NCBI GenBank assembly: GCA_937893635.1
Contig: CALBGF010000152.1
Coordinates: 1-34,689, forward strand
Direction of reading: 5' to 3'
DNA: 34,689 nucleotides
Source: an uncultured Mollicutes bacterium
GTDB lineage: Bacteria > Bacillota_I > Bacilli_A > RFN20 > CAG-826
In this document: positions 16,653 through 24,420 of the stretch, in pieces
Layout of the letters: every line of letters starts with the position of its first letter
How positions within the stretch are numbered: position 1 is the first letter of the stretch
The notes under the pieces: model-generated
Databases searched by the model: none
What the model saw: the letters and a program-made list of their open reading frames with translations, nothing else
Told to the model about the DNA's origin: nothing
Program-made: the position numbers and the translations under genes

Positions 16653-16685
16653 AGAATAATAGGCGGCCGAATAAGCCGCCTTCTT
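16652..16685 (+). terminator. Terminator of the potABCD operon
   Basis: A GC-only six-base stem GGCGGC/GCCGCC (16662-16667/16675-16680) is extended by AAGAA/TTCTT across a short bulge. It starts right at the potD stop. The T-tract is short, but the stem is very stable for this AT-rich genome. Confidence 0.7.
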
Positions 16686-16757
16686 ATCACTACTTGGCAA
16701 AAAATACAATTTTATGTCTTTGAACGCATAAAAAAGAATAAATTCTAATAAAATATA

Positions 16758-16786
16758 TTGCGAAATAGGTGGCTTTGTGCTATCAT
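16758..16786 (+). promoter_or_regulatory. Possible promoter of tRNA-Cys
   Basis: TTGCGA (16758-16763) and TATCAT (16781-16786) are separated by 17 nt and lie about 19 nt before the tRNA. Confidence 0.5.
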
Positions 16787-16804
16787 ACTTTCGTTGCTTG
16801 CGAT

Positions 16805-16878
16805 GGTTCCTTAGCCAAGTGGTAAGGCAATTGACTGCAACTCAATGAGCGTCGGTTCAACTCCGTCAGGAACCTCCA
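16805..16878 (+). tRNA. tRNA-Cys (GCA)
   Basis: The acceptor GGTTCCT pairs with AGGAACC. The anticodon loop reads CTGCAAC with GCA, the discriminator is U73 as expected for tRNA-Cys, and CCA is encoded. It is the first of three tRNAs. Confidence 0.93.
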
Positions 16879-16896
16879 AACAAATAAAAATAACTA

Positions 16897-16925
16897 TTGA
16901 TTTTTATTTATCAATTTGTTATATT
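16897..16925 (+). promoter_or_regulatory. Promoter of the tRNA-Arg/tRNA-Pro pair
   Basis: TTGATT and TATATT are separated by 17 nt, 16 nt before tRNA-Arg. Confidence 0.55.
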
Positions 16926-16941
16926 ATATAGGCGTGTTGAT

Positions 16942-17018
16942 GCGCCCGTAGCTCAACTGGATAGAGTGTTAGACTACGAATCTAAAGGTTACGAGTTCGA
17001 TTCTTGTCGGGCGCGCCA
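16942..17018 (+). tRNA. tRNA-Arg (ACG)
   Basis: GCGCCCG pairs with CGGGCGC. The anticodon loop CTACGAA gives ACG, normally edited to ICG to read CGN codons. CCA is encoded. Confidence 0.94.
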
Positions 17019-17021
17019 TCT

Positions 17022-17098
<77 letters not shown>

Positions 17099-17109
17099 TT
17101 TGATTTATT

Positions 17110-17138
17110 AAGGCGATATTAATTTATTGCCTTTTTTT
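17110..17138 (+). terminator. Terminator of the Cys-Arg-Pro tRNA cluster
   Basis: AAGGC (17110-17114) pairs with GCCTT (17129-17133), extended inward by ATA/TAT across one mismatch, followed by a T-run. Confidence 0.7.
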
Positions 17139-17152
17139 GTACTCAGAGTACA
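17138..17152. promoter_or_regulatory. 15-bp perfect palindrome, possible operator
   Basis: TGTACTC-A-GAGTACA is a perfect inverted repeat with 7-bp arms, starting at the last T of the tRNA terminator and 69 nt before the TfoX-domain gene. Its size and symmetry fit a dimeric repressor site; no regulator is identified. Confidence 0.4.
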
Positions 17153-17221
17153 TTCTTAATATATTACAAAAATGGTCGAACATAAAAAAGCGACCGAATC
17201 AAAAAATAGGAGATTGAACTT

Positions 17222-17515
17222 ATGGCTAGCAAAATGGAATATCTAGATTTTGTTCTTGAACAACTTGATTTATTAGATAATATTACCTACCGCTCAATGA
17301 TGGGCGAATTTTTACTTTATTATCACCAAGTTCTAATTGGTGGAATATATGATGATAGATTACTCGTAAAAATTGTTAAAGAAAATAAAAAGTATGAAAT
17401 GAAAGAAGCCATTCCATACCCTGGTGCGAAACCAATGTATTTGGTTAGTGAAATCGATGATAAAGAACTTTTAAAAAATATTGTTCTTGATACTTATAAT
17501 AATTTAAAAAAATAA
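17222..17515 (+). CDS. TfoX N-terminal-domain protein
   Basis: This 97-residue protein matches the TfoX/Sxy N-terminal domain: an initial helix FVLEQLDLLD, then ITYRSMMGEFLLYYHQVLIG and IYDDRLLVKIV, followed by YPGAKPMYLV. Stand-alone copies of this domain are widespread in Firmicutes, with no proven function; they are not competence regulators of the TfoX kind, because the C-terminal domain is missing. The start has AGGAG 9-10 nt upstream. The stop is only 4 nt from the stop of the convergent oxidoreductase gene, with no clear terminator between them. Confidence 0.8.
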   Translation: MASKMEYLDFVLEQLDLLDNITYRSMMGEFLLYYHQVLIGGIYDDRLLVKIVKENKKYEMKEAIPYPGAKPMYLVSEIDDKELLKNIVLDTYNNLKK

Positions 17516-17519
17516 TAAT

Positions 17520-18512
17520 TTATTTAATGATGTTACAAGCTTTTAATAATAATTTATGTAAAGTTAGTTCATAGTCATAATCATATACATTAGATTTTAT
17601 TCCGCATAAACGTTCATAGAATTCTTCTGGGAATGCGTCATAACGATTATAATTAGTAGGAAATTCAATAGTGGTGGTATCCGCCATTTTATCATATGGA
17701 TCTTCTAATCCATTTTGTATGGCTAGCCATTTGATTGTTGGACGTTCAAATGGAGAAATGGAAACAGTGCCTTTTTCTCCCACAACTGTTAATTCTCTTC
17801 TTAAATGTCCTCCGGTTTCAATTGCGGAAGTACGAATGACACTTACTCCTTTATCATAGTAAAATAAGGCAGTTGCATTATCAATTACATTAAAACCTTC
17901 CGTCCCTGAGCGGAATAATATAGGCTCAATACGTTTTGGTTCGCCCATTAAACGTAAGACAAAGTCAATAATGTGTCCGCCAAAAATATACATTGTTCCA
18001 CCTTTGAATGTTGAAAGATATTCTAAATATTTTTTACTGCGTGGCGCGGACATAGATGTTTCAACATAAAGTACTTTTCCAATTGTACCACTTTCAACAA
18101 TAGAAAATACTTTTTTTACCGCTGGATTAGTGCGATATAAATATCCTAAATGCACAATAAGATTTTTTTCTTTTGCCTCTTTAAGTAGTTTTTCATACTC
18201 TTTTAAGTTTTCGCCAGCGGGTTTATCAAGATGAATATGCTTATTATGATCAATGCATTTTTGTGCCGCCTTCATTAAGTTTGGAACTTCGGTCTCAACA
18301 AGAAGTGCATCACATTTTTCAATTAATTCATCTTCATTTAAACAGGCAATACCTTGATAGCAAGGTAAATTTCCTCTTTTTTTAATCCAGTATTCATTAT
18401 TTTCTGAATATCCAATAATTTCAAATAAGTCTGGATGTAGACGGAATGCTTCCATATGACCGGCAGCATGGTTATGCCCTATACCAATTTGTCCAATTTT
18501 AAATTTTTTCAT
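17520..18512 (-). CDS. Gfo/Idh/MocA-family oxidoreductase
   Basis: This 330-residue protein has an N-terminal Rossmann fold with KIGQIGIGHNHAAGHMEAF in place of the classic GxGxxG, a run CDALLVETEVPNL, and HIHLDKPAGENLKEYE, equivalent to the EKP motif with Asp for Glu. The C-terminal half (about 130-330) is the substrate-binding alpha/beta domain, with GGHIIDFVLRLMGEP containing the usual GxHxxD catalytic region. The family oxidises or reduces sugar or inositol carbons with NAD(P). The substrate is not deducible. The ribosome site is weak (a GAAAGG about 16 nt upstream), so expression may be low. No sugar-use genes adjoin it. Confidence 0.83.
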   Translation of the reverse strand: MKKFKIGQIGIGHNHAAGHMEAFRLHPDLFEIIGYSENNEYWIKKRGNLPCYQGIACLNEDELIEKCDALLVETEVPNLMKAAQKCIDHNKHIHLDKPAGENLKEYEKLLKEAKEKNLIVHLGYLYRTNPAVKKVFSIVESGTIGKVLYVETSMSAPRSKKYLEYLSTFKGGTMYIFGGHIIDFVLRLMGEPKRIEPILFRSGTEGFNVIDNATALFYYDKGVSVIRTSAIETGGHLRRELTVVGEKGTVSISPFERPTIKWLAIQNGLEDPYDKMADTTTIEFPTNYNRYDAFPEEFYERLCGIKSNVYDYDYELTLHKLLLKACNIIK

Positions 18513-18606
18513 AATTGTTTATAAGTAACCTTTCGATTAAATATAGCACATTATTTTAATGAATTTTGTTATAGCACATCAAATGGATATCAATAAAGAC
18601 AAAAAA

Positions 18607-18628
18607 AGAATCGAACTTAATCGATTCT
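18607..18628 (-). terminator. Terminator of the VUT-SDR operon
   Basis: AGAATCGA/TCGATTCT form a perfect 8-bp stem with a 6-nt loop, starting 2 nt after the SDR stop. On the minus strand it is followed by a T7 run. Confidence 0.88.
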
Positions 18629-18630
18629 CA

Positions 18631-19281
18631 TTACCAAATAAAGTTTGATTTAGCGGCTTCCCCGTTATCAATTAAAATATCTTGGGCAGTCATAGATTCG
18701 TTTATAACAGTAATAAAATAAGCCCACTTAGCCATTTCTTCTACGCTTGACCAGCGATGCAATAAAGTTTCATTTAATACTTGTTCATATAAATCAGTGC
18801 TTTTTAAGATATGATCGTTTAAATCGGTAATAACTCCACCAGGAGAAATAGAATTAGAAGTAGCATGAAATTTAGCTAGGCGTAATGCAACGTTTTTCAT
18901 ATAAGCAATTACCCCGCCTTTACTAGCAGCATATTCAGGAAATTCAGCACCAGTATTTCCGGAAGCACTTGCGATAAATAAAACGGATTTTATTTTATCC
19001 TGGAAAGCATATTTTTCAGTTACTCTTATTACAGCTTTTAGATTATTATCGATGTCATTATCATTTTGTGTACCAGCGTTATTAATTAGAATATTACAAG
19101 ATGGTAAATTAGGAAGTTCATCTTTAAATAAATCCAGTAATACGTGATGATAGTTTTTATTTTCTAAAGATGCTTCTAAACGGTCTAAACCATAGACGAT
19201 AAAATCTTTTTTTAAAAAGAGTTCCGCGATAGCTTTTCCTATTCCTTTACTAGTACCGGTAATAATTACAATATTATCCAT
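18631..19281 (-). CDS. Short-chain dehydrogenase/reductase
   Basis: This 216-residue classical-type SDR has the cofactor motif TGTSKGIG (about 8-15), ILINNAG, the catalytic serine region FIASASGNTG, and YAASKGG with the YxxxK pair. SISPGGVITD matches the usual PG motif after the active site. It is a little shorter than the 240-260 common in the family. Its ATG follows the VUT transporter stop by 1 nt, with AGGAGAATTAAT before it, so it is coupled to the transporter and shares the leader riboswitch. Whether it acts on a queuosine precursor or simply hitchhikes is unknown. Confidence 0.85.
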   Translation of the reverse strand: MDNIVIITGTSKGIGKAIAELFLKKDFIVYGLDRLEASLENKNYHHVLLDLFKDELPNLPSCNILINNAGTQNDNDIDNNLKAVIRVTEKYAFQDKIKSVLFIASASGNTGAEFPEYAASKGGVIAYMKNVALRLAKFHATSNSISPGGVITDLNDHILKSTDLYEQVLNETLLHRWSSVEEMAKWAYFITVINESMTAQDILIDNGEAAKSNFIW

Positions 19282-19282
19282 A

Positions 19283-20029
19283 TTAATTCTCCTTGTTTTC
19301 TTTTAATAAATTAAAGTATTTTTCTCCAACACCATCTTTAGCCCAGTTTTTGGTGATTTTATAACCAAATGGAGAAAATATTACTTCAAATAGCAATTCC
19401 ACTATAGCGCCAGTAAGAGCGCATGTAAAGCATTGAGTGATTGACCAACCAAAGAAAGATAAAGAAACAATTAAAGCAAAAGTAAGATTATCAATAAATT
19501 GTCCAATCATCGTTGAAATATAAGTACGGAAAATAAACGTACCAAAATTATCTTTTTTAACTATTTTTCCAATAGTGAAATTAATGAAATTATTTACTAA
19601 TGCAGAAATCAAAAAAGCAGTAGTGGATCCTAACAACACATACCAAGTGCCACCAAATGTATTGTTAAGAGCGCTATTAATAATATCTTGACTTCCTTCC
19701 ACATAAGATTCACCCCATACACCAGGAATAATACTAGCAATAAAGAAAATTAAGCACACAAATAAATTGATAACAACACCTAAGACTGCTAATTGATTCG
19801 CGGCTTTTAATCCAAAATGTTTGGTAATGACATCCATTGTTAAAAACGAAACCCAAGATAATAATATTCCAGCATCTAAGGCTAACCAAGATACAGGCAT
19901 ATTAATGCTTTTATTCGCCAATAAATTCATACCAACAACACTAACGATAAATAGTGTTACAAAGATAGATGGAATATTTCTTGTGAGAGTAACAAACTCA
20001 TTCCATTCTTTTTTTAATTTGTTTTTCAT
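19283..20029 (-). CDS. VUT-family (YhhQ/COG1738-type) transporter, probable queuosine precursor importer
   Basis: This 248-residue membrane protein has about six hydrophobic segments. Typical VUT features are NLLANKSINMPVSWLALDAG, ILLSWVSFLTMDVITKHFG, GSTTAFLISALVNNFIN and STMIGQFIDNLTFALIVSL. Members of this family import precursors of the tRNA base queuosine. The start was set at ATG 20029, with AGGAG 10 nt upstream. The longer frame to 20092 would translate the leader terminator and was rejected. The gene follows a candidate preQ1-type riboswitch and is followed at 1 nt by an SDR gene. The riboswitch context supports the substrate; no QueT or tgt gene is in the window. Confidence 0.8.
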   Translation of the reverse strand: MKNKLKKEWNEFVTLTRNIPSIFVTLFIVSVVGMNLLANKSINMPVSWLALDAGILLSWVSFLTMDVITKHFGLKAANQLAVLGVVINLFVCLIFFIASIIPGVWGESYVEGSQDIINSALNNTFGGTWYVLLGSTTAFLISALVNNFINFTIGKIVKKDNFGTFIFRTYISTMIGQFIDNLTFALIVSLSFFGWSITQCFTCALTGAIVELLFEVIFSPFGYKITKNWAKDGVGEKYFNLLKENKEN

Positions 20030-20056
20030 AAATAACACACTCCTAATAACAAAAAA

Positions 20057-20078
20057 CAGGTCCAAGACAAAGGACCTG
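20057..20078 (-). terminator. Attenuator terminator in the VUT leader
   Basis: On the minus strand CAGGTCC (20078-20072) and GGACCTG (20063-20057) form a perfect 7-bp stem with an 8-nt loop, followed directly by T6. It lies upstream of the VUT ribosome site, so it must be bypassed for the gene to be read. Confidence 0.88.
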
Positions 20079-20145
20079 AAAATATTAGTCAAGATACTTT
20101 GTTCCTGGTTTTATTTATAGACAGGATGGCAACAACGAACTGTCT
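20057..20145 (-). promoter_or_regulatory. Candidate preQ1-type riboswitch with antiterminator
   Basis: On the minus strand P1 is AGACAG (20145-20140) with CTGTCT (20124-20119). Between them lies UUGUUGCC (20135-20128), which can pair with GGAACAA (20105-20099) in the tail, with one bulged G. This forms an H-type pseudoknot with an A-rich linker between P1 and the tail (AUAAAUAAAACCA), the layout of preQ1 class I. The same tail, CCAGGAACAAAG (20108-20097), can instead pair with CTTTGTCTTGG (20072-20062), with one bulge, which opens the terminator. The two states are mutually exclusive, as in an OFF transcriptional switch. The ligand is inferred from the downstream VUT gene. Confidence 0.65.
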
Positions 20146-20156
20146 TTTACGAATGA

Positions 20157-20185
20157 ATATTAACTGATTTTTACTACTTTTGCAA
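20157..20185 (-). promoter_or_regulatory. Promoter of the VUT-SDR operon
   Basis: On the minus strand TTGCAA (20185-20180) and TAATAT (20162-20157) are 17 nt apart, placing the transcript start just before the pseudoknot. Confidence 0.65.
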
Positions 20186-20267
20186 CAATTATTTTGAATG
20201 TAAGCGGTCTAGAATGCATTTTAAAAAAATATATGATATATTACTAGCGTAATGGGGAGTGAAAGAA

Positions 20268-21467
20268 ATGAAATTAGAACCAATTATTGAAAGTCTTTTA
20301 GATACCGATTTTTATAAGTTTAATATGAATCAATTAATGTTTCATAAATATCAAGAACCGATAGGAGAATATCATTTTAAGTGTCGTAATAAAGATGTTA
20401 AATTTAGCGAAGAAATGTTACAAGAAATAAATGAACAAATTGATCATTTGTGTACCTTGACATTTAAAAAGGAAGAATTAGATTACTTAAGTTCAATATC
20501 TTTTATTAAAGATGATTATATAAAATTTTTATCAACATTTAAATTGAACAGAAGTTATGTTGATTGCCATTTGAATGATAAAAAGGAACTAGTATGTGTT
20601 GTTAAGGGAACATGCTATTTAGCTATGTCTTTTGAAATTTACTTATTAGAAATAATTAATGAAGTATATTTCCGCTTAAAATATGATTATCAAGAATTAT
20701 TAAAAGAAGCAAAAGAACGTTTAGCTATTAAAATAAGCAAAATGCAAAATGGCACTTATACTTTTAAATTTGCTGAATTTGGATGCCGTAGAAGATTATC
20801 ACGTGAATTCCAAGATTATATGGTTAAAGAGTTTGTGACTAAAACTAAAAATTGTGTTGGTACATCTAATGTTTATTTGGCAATGAAATACAATGTTACA
20901 CCAATCGGAACATATGCTCATGAATTAGTGCAAATGTATCAAGGAATTGATGGATTAGACATCGCTTTTGATAATAAATATACAATGGATGATTGGTATG
21001 AAGAATATAAGGGCGCAAACGGAATAGCGTTAACAGATACATTAACTACTGATTTATTCTTGCTAGATTTTGACTTTAATAATGCAAGCCGTTATAAAGG
21101 TGCAAGACATGATTCTGGTGATCCTTATGAATGGGGAGAAAAAATGCTTTCTCATTATGAAAAATTAGGAATAAATACCAAAGAAAAAACATTGCTATTT
21201 AGTGATAGCTTAAACTTTGATAAAGCCCAAGCTTTATTTGATTATTTTAAAGATCGCGCAATCGTATCATTTGGAATTGGAACATATTGTTCGAATGATA
21301 CTGATGAACAAGCTTTGAATATTGTTATTAAATTACAAAGAGTAAATGGAAAACCAGTTGCTAAGTTATCCGATGCAGATGGAAAAACAATGTGTTTGGA
21401 TGATAATTATTTGAAAAAATTGAAAGAAATAGTTGAAAATAGAGTAAAAAACAGCACTAATAAATAA
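20268..21467 (+). CDS. pncB: Nicotinate phosphoribosyltransferase
   Basis: This 399-residue protein is of normal length for the PncB branch. It starts with LDTDFYKFNMNQLMFHKY, has YTFKFAEFGCRRRLS, then NVYLAMKYNVTPIGTYAHEL and the PRPP-site region ARHDSGDPYEWGEKM, followed by GIGTYCSND. It converts nicotinate and PRPP to nicotinate mononucleotide, the entry step of NAD salvage. The start is ATG 20268 because GGGGAG ends 10 nt before it; a GTG at 20259 would directly abut that site. It stands alone, divergent from the VUT operon. A 15-bp A/T dyad (AATATATGATATATT, 20228-20242) upstream overlaps the likely -10 region. Confidence 0.93.
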   Translation: MKLEPIIESLLDTDFYKFNMNQLMFHKYQEPIGEYHFKCRNKDVKFSEEMLQEINEQIDHLCTLTFKKEELDYLSSISFIKDDYIKFLSTFKLNRSYVDCHLNDKKELVCVVKGTCYLAMSFEIYLLEIINEVYFRLKYDYQELLKEAKERLAIKISKMQNGTYTFKFAEFGCRRRLSREFQDYMVKEFVTKTKNCVGTSNVYLAMKYNVTPIGTYAHELVQMYQGIDGLDIAFDNKYTMDDWYEEYKGANGIALTDTLTTDLFLLDFDFNNASRYKGARHDSGDPYEWGEKMLSHYEKLGINTKEKTLLFSDSLNFDKAQALFDYFKDRAIVSFGIGTYCSNDTDEQALNIVIKLQRVNGKPVAKLSDADGKTMCLDDNYLKKLKEIVENRVKNSTNK

Positions 21468-21503
21468 GTGATTTTAACATTTTGATTAATAAAATAAAAA
21501 AAT

Positions 21504-21526
21504 GCTTTATTATTTATTAATAAAGC
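21504..21526 (+). repeat. Inverted repeat between pncB and a lipoprotein gene
   Basis: GCTTTATTA (21504-21512) and TAATAAAGC (21518-21526) pair perfectly with a 5-nt loop. No T-run follows, so terminator function is doubtful. A perfect TATAAT (21529-21534) lies 3 nt after it and probably serves the lipoprotein gene, so the dyad could also be an operator. Confidence 0.5.
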
Positions 21527-21579
21527 GCTATAATGTTTACAATTATTTTCTTTCTATGAATTAAAAGGAGGATAAAATT

Positions 21580-23553
21580 ATGAAGAAAAAAATATTTTTA
21601 TTAATACCCGTTATGATGATGGCTTTAGTTGCTTGTGATAATGGTGGTAGTAATTCTACTCCGGATCCTACTCCAACTCCAACAAATAAAAAAGAGTATA
21701 TTTCTCTTACAGCCTTAAAATCAATCTTTGACTCTTATACAGTTGAAGGAAAGTATACTTATGCTCAAAGATCAGGATTTTCTGCAACAGGGTTAAATAT
21801 TTCTTTAAAGACTAGATACCAAACTGGTGGTATTGAATTGTCAGTTTATGCTAAAACAAGTTCACAAGTTATAGATGCTAATGCGCAATATGTTAATTCT
21901 AATGGCTATGTTGCTCAATGGTATCATGCTGCAGATAACACAATTAAACTTCAATATCTAGCTTCTTCAAGTGGAAGTGGCGCGGCAACTTGGTCATTCG
22001 ATAATGACTTTGATAGTATTGTTTCAGTAAAAGACTTTGTCAAGCAAGCAGATGGTACTTATTCGGTTGTTAATGCTGACACAAGAACAGCAATAGCTAC
22101 TGCAGTAGCTATGGGTGCTATTCAAATCGGTGCCTTTGATCCTAGTAGTTTAGAAATTACTAAAATGAGTGTAACTGTTGAAAATGATAAGATTAGCGGT
22201 GTTACTTTTGAATCAGCAGAATATGTTTCAACCAATAATATCGTTTACAAAGATCTTGGTGATTTTACTTTTACATATCAAGGTGCAACAGAAGTAAAAT
22301 GTGAACTATCAGCCTATGATACATATACTGAAGCTAATGCTCTTAAGGAAGCATTTGATAAAATAGGACGCAAAACACAAGCTAAGATTACTAGTAATAA
22401 TACTTATAAGGTAAGTGGCGGCGGTTCACAATCACAAAAAGTAGAAACAAATGTTTATATGAATGAAAATTTATATTACATTGAAAATAACAACTTAAAA
22501 ACTAATGTAACATCTAGACAAGGACTTGCCCATTCTGATGCAGTTGGTGGCACAGTAATATTTACATCTGATGAAGATGGCAATTTAACAGTTACCAATG
22601 CTTATGAAAATGTAAATTTATCACAAACAATCTATTATCCACGTATGAGTCAAATTTCTCCAGATATGTTTGAATATAAAGATGGCAAATATGTTACAAG
22701 AAATGCTGATGACGCTTACAATGTTGGCGCATATTTATTACATGATGGTTCAGAAGAATATGTATCTGAAATATCTATCGAATTAGATGAAGATAAAAAC
22801 ATGAAAGTATCTTATGAATATGAAGCAACAATTAGTGATAGTTCAACAACTTTAACATCTAAAAATGTGATGACATTCTGTGACTATGATGATAGTGCGA
22901 TTTCTTTCTTAAAATTAAACGATATGGAAGAGAGTCTTAAGATTGCTAAAAATATTCCTAGTAATATGGTAAATACTTGGTTAAATGGTAGCACTAGCGT
23001 ATCAATTAGCAAATATGTTGTTAATATTGATGGTAATATTTTGAAAATTAGTGAAATTAAAGATGGAGTAATTAAAGGAACATATATTGATGGTAATAAA
23101 AACACAGTCAATGTGTCATTATCTTTAATTCCTGCAACGGATAATTCAATTGCTATGTTATCTATAACAATTGGTGAAAATGCACCTGCTAAATTATTAG
23201 GTGCTAATTCAACCCTTACTTCTACAACATTCCCACTAGAATATATTCGCTTATTCTTAACTAATAATCCTGATTTAGAATTGCCAACTATTAACGCTAG
23301 GAGTTTTGAATATATGATTTTTAGTGAAGAAGGTTATGAGTCATATTTTGCAGTTGCTATTGATGGTGTAGAAGCAGGCACACAATTTATAAAAGATTTG
23401 ATTGCTAATAATTGGTCAGTTAGCCAATCTTCTAATGGAACTTCTTATAATTGTGTTGATCCATCAGGAAAAACAACTGTCGTTGTTATGTTTGGTAGTA
23501 CAACAAGTGGATATTATACTTTAATCGCTTTCTTTGATGTAGTATCTGAATAA
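21580..23553 (+). CDS. Large lipoprotein of unknown function with internally repeated domains
   Basis: I do not recognise this 657-residue protein. It has a signal peptide with lipobox LVAC (Cys19) and a Thr/Pro linker (about 27-37), so it should be anchored outside the membrane. The body is predicted mostly beta. Two stretches look related. About 42-240 starts LKSIFDSYTVEGKYTY, and about 260-430 starts LKEAFDKIGRKTQAKI. Each has a helix, then strands, then a NADTR/NADDA-like turn and a final sheet. This suggests an LppX/LolA-like or lipocalin-like repeat, but that is a guess. The last 90 residues (YFAVAIDGVEAGTQFIKDLI, then a FDVV terminus) look like a separate small alpha/beta unit. The ribosome site AAAGGAGG is strong and it is monocistronic with its own terminator. 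Confidence 0.75.
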   Translation: MKKKIFLLIPVMMMALVACDNGGSNSTPDPTPTPTNKKEYISLTALKSIFDSYTVEGKYTYAQRSGFSATGLNISLKTRYQTGGIELSVYAKTSSQVIDANAQYVNSNGYVAQWYHAADNTIKLQYLASSSGSGAATWSFDNDFDSIVSVKDFVKQADGTYSVVNADTRTAIATAVAMGAIQIGAFDPSSLEITKMSVTVENDKISGVTFESAEYVSTNNIVYKDLGDFTFTYQGATEVKCELSAYDTYTEANALKEAFDKIGRKTQAKITSNNTYKVSGGGSQSQKVETNVYMNENLYYIENNNLKTNVTSRQGLAHSDAVGGTVIFTSDEDGNLTVTNAYENVNLSQTIYYPRMSQISPDMFEYKDGKYVTRNADDAYNVGAYLLHDGSEEYVSEISIELDEDKNMKVSYEYEATISDSSTTLTSKNVMTFCDYDDSAISFLKLNDMEESLKIAKNIPSNMVNTWLNGSTSVSISKYVVNIDGNILKISEIKDGVIKGTYIDGNKNTVNVSLSLIPATDNSIAMLSITIGENAPAKLLGANSTLTSTTFPLEYIRLFLTNNPDLELPTINARSFEYMIFSEEGYESYFAVAIDGVEAGTQFIKDLIANNWSVSQSSNGTSYNCVDPSGKTTVVVMFGSTTSGYYTLIAFFDVVSE

Positions 23554-23567
23554 AAAAATTAGAATTT

Positions 23568-23601
23568 AGGTGATGTATTTAAGAAAATATGTCACCTTTT
23601 T
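23568..23601 (+). terminator. Terminator of the large lipoprotein gene
   Basis: AGGTGA (23568-23573) pairs with TCACCT (23592-23597), extended inward by TATTT/AAATA, then a T-run. Confidence 0.82.
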
Positions 23602-23652
23602 CATTCGTTTGGTGAATCAACTAAATTTTTTTGAAAAAAATAAAAAAAATAC

Positions 23653-23681
23653 TTGCATTATTTGTATTAATTCGATATATT
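23653..23681 (+). promoter_or_regulatory. Promoter of the seven-tRNA operon
   Basis: TTGCAT (23653-23658) and TATATT (23676-23681) are separated by 17 nt. It is the only promoter before the tRNA run. Confidence 0.65.
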
Positions 23682-23725
23682 ATTTATTGCGTAAGAGATA
23701 AATACAAAGTTACGCTTAATGACGT

Positions 23726-23801
23726 GGGGCCATAGCTCAGCTGGGAGAGCGCCTGATTTGCATTCAGGAGGTCAGGGGTTCGATCCCCCTTGGCTCCACC
23801 A
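23726..23801 (+). tRNA. tRNA-Ala (TGC)
   Basis: GGGGCCA pairs with TGGCTCC including one G-T. The anticodon loop TTTGCAT gives TGC. CCA is encoded. Confidence 0.94.
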
Positions 23802-23816
23802 TTTATTTTACTCAAT

Positions 23817-23894
23817 GGCTGTGTAGCTCAGTTGGTTTAGAGCGGCCGGTTCATACCCGGCAGGTCGAGGGTTCGAATCCCCCCGCAGCTACCA
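23817..23894 (+). tRNA. tRNA-Met (CAT), elongator
   Basis: The CAT anticodon sits in GCCGG-TTCATAC-CCGGC. The GGCTGTGTAGCTCAGTTGG start and the TTCATAC loop match Bacillus-type elongator Met rather than the initiator or Ile2. CCA is encoded. Confidence 0.85.
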
Positions 23895-23898
23895 ATAT

Positions 23899-23974
23899 GG
23901 ACCCTTAGCTCAACGGTCAGAGCTCCCGGCTCATAACCGGTTGGTTATAGGTTCGAATCCTATAGGGTCCACCA
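23899..23974 (+). tRNA. tRNA-Ile2 (CAT, lysidine type)
   Basis: This is a third type of CAT tRNA. The GGACCCTTAGCTCA start and the AGGGTCCA end match the Bacillus tRNA-Ile whose CAT is modified by TilS to read ATA. The Ile2 assignment is by resemblance. CCA is encoded. Confidence 0.75.
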
Positions 23975-23990
23975 ACGAATATTATTTTAT

Positions 23991-24081
23991 GGAGACTTAC
24001 CCAAGTGGTTGAAGGGTCCAGTCTTGAAAACTGGTAGGGGATGCAAGTCCCGCAAGAGTTCGAATCTCTTAGTCTCCGCCA
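23991..24081 (+). tRNA. tRNA-Ser (TGA)
   Basis: A 91-nt class II tRNA with a long variable arm, GGAGACT/AGTCTCC acceptor and loop CTTGAAA with anticodon TGA. CCA is encoded. Confidence 0.93.
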
Positions 24082-24090
24082 TCTTATTAT

Positions 24091-24167
<77 letters not shown>

Positions 24168-24169
24168 AT

Positions 24170-24245
24170 GGAACTGTGGTGTAGCGGTTAACATGTCTCC
24201 CTGTCACGGAGAAGACCGCGGGTTCGATTCCCGTCAGTTCCGCCA
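24170..24245 (+). tRNA. tRNA-Asp (GTC)
   Basis: GGAACTG pairs with CAGTTCC and the anticodon loop is CTGTCAC. CCA is encoded. It begins 2 nt after tRNA-fMet. Confidence 0.94.
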
Positions 24246-24248
24246 TCT

Positions 24249-24324
<76 letters not shown>

Positions 24325-24335
24325 TCTTGTAAATT

Positions 24336-24361
24336 AAGCGCTATTAATTAGCGCTTTTTTT
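24336..24361 (+). terminator. Terminator of the seven-tRNA operon
   Basis: AAGCGCTA/TAGCGCTT form a perfect 8-bp stem with a 5-nt loop (TTAAT), followed by T6. Confidence 0.92.
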
Positions 24362-24369
24362 CGTTTTAA

Positions 24370-24398
24370 TTGTCTAAATAATATGTTAATATTATTAA
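24370..24398 (+). promoter_or_regulatory. Possible promoter of the Na/Pi cotransporter gene
   Basis: TTGTCT and TATTAA are separated by 17 nt and lie 23 nt before the ATG. Confidence 0.45.
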
Positions 24399-24420
24399 TG
24401 TCTTTTTTAGGAGTTAAATT

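Noticed and set aside
20030..20092. Upstream N-terminal extension of the VUT transporter
   Set aside because: It would translate the leader terminator and antiterminator, while the shorter ATG at 20029 has an AGGAG site and begins the conserved region.
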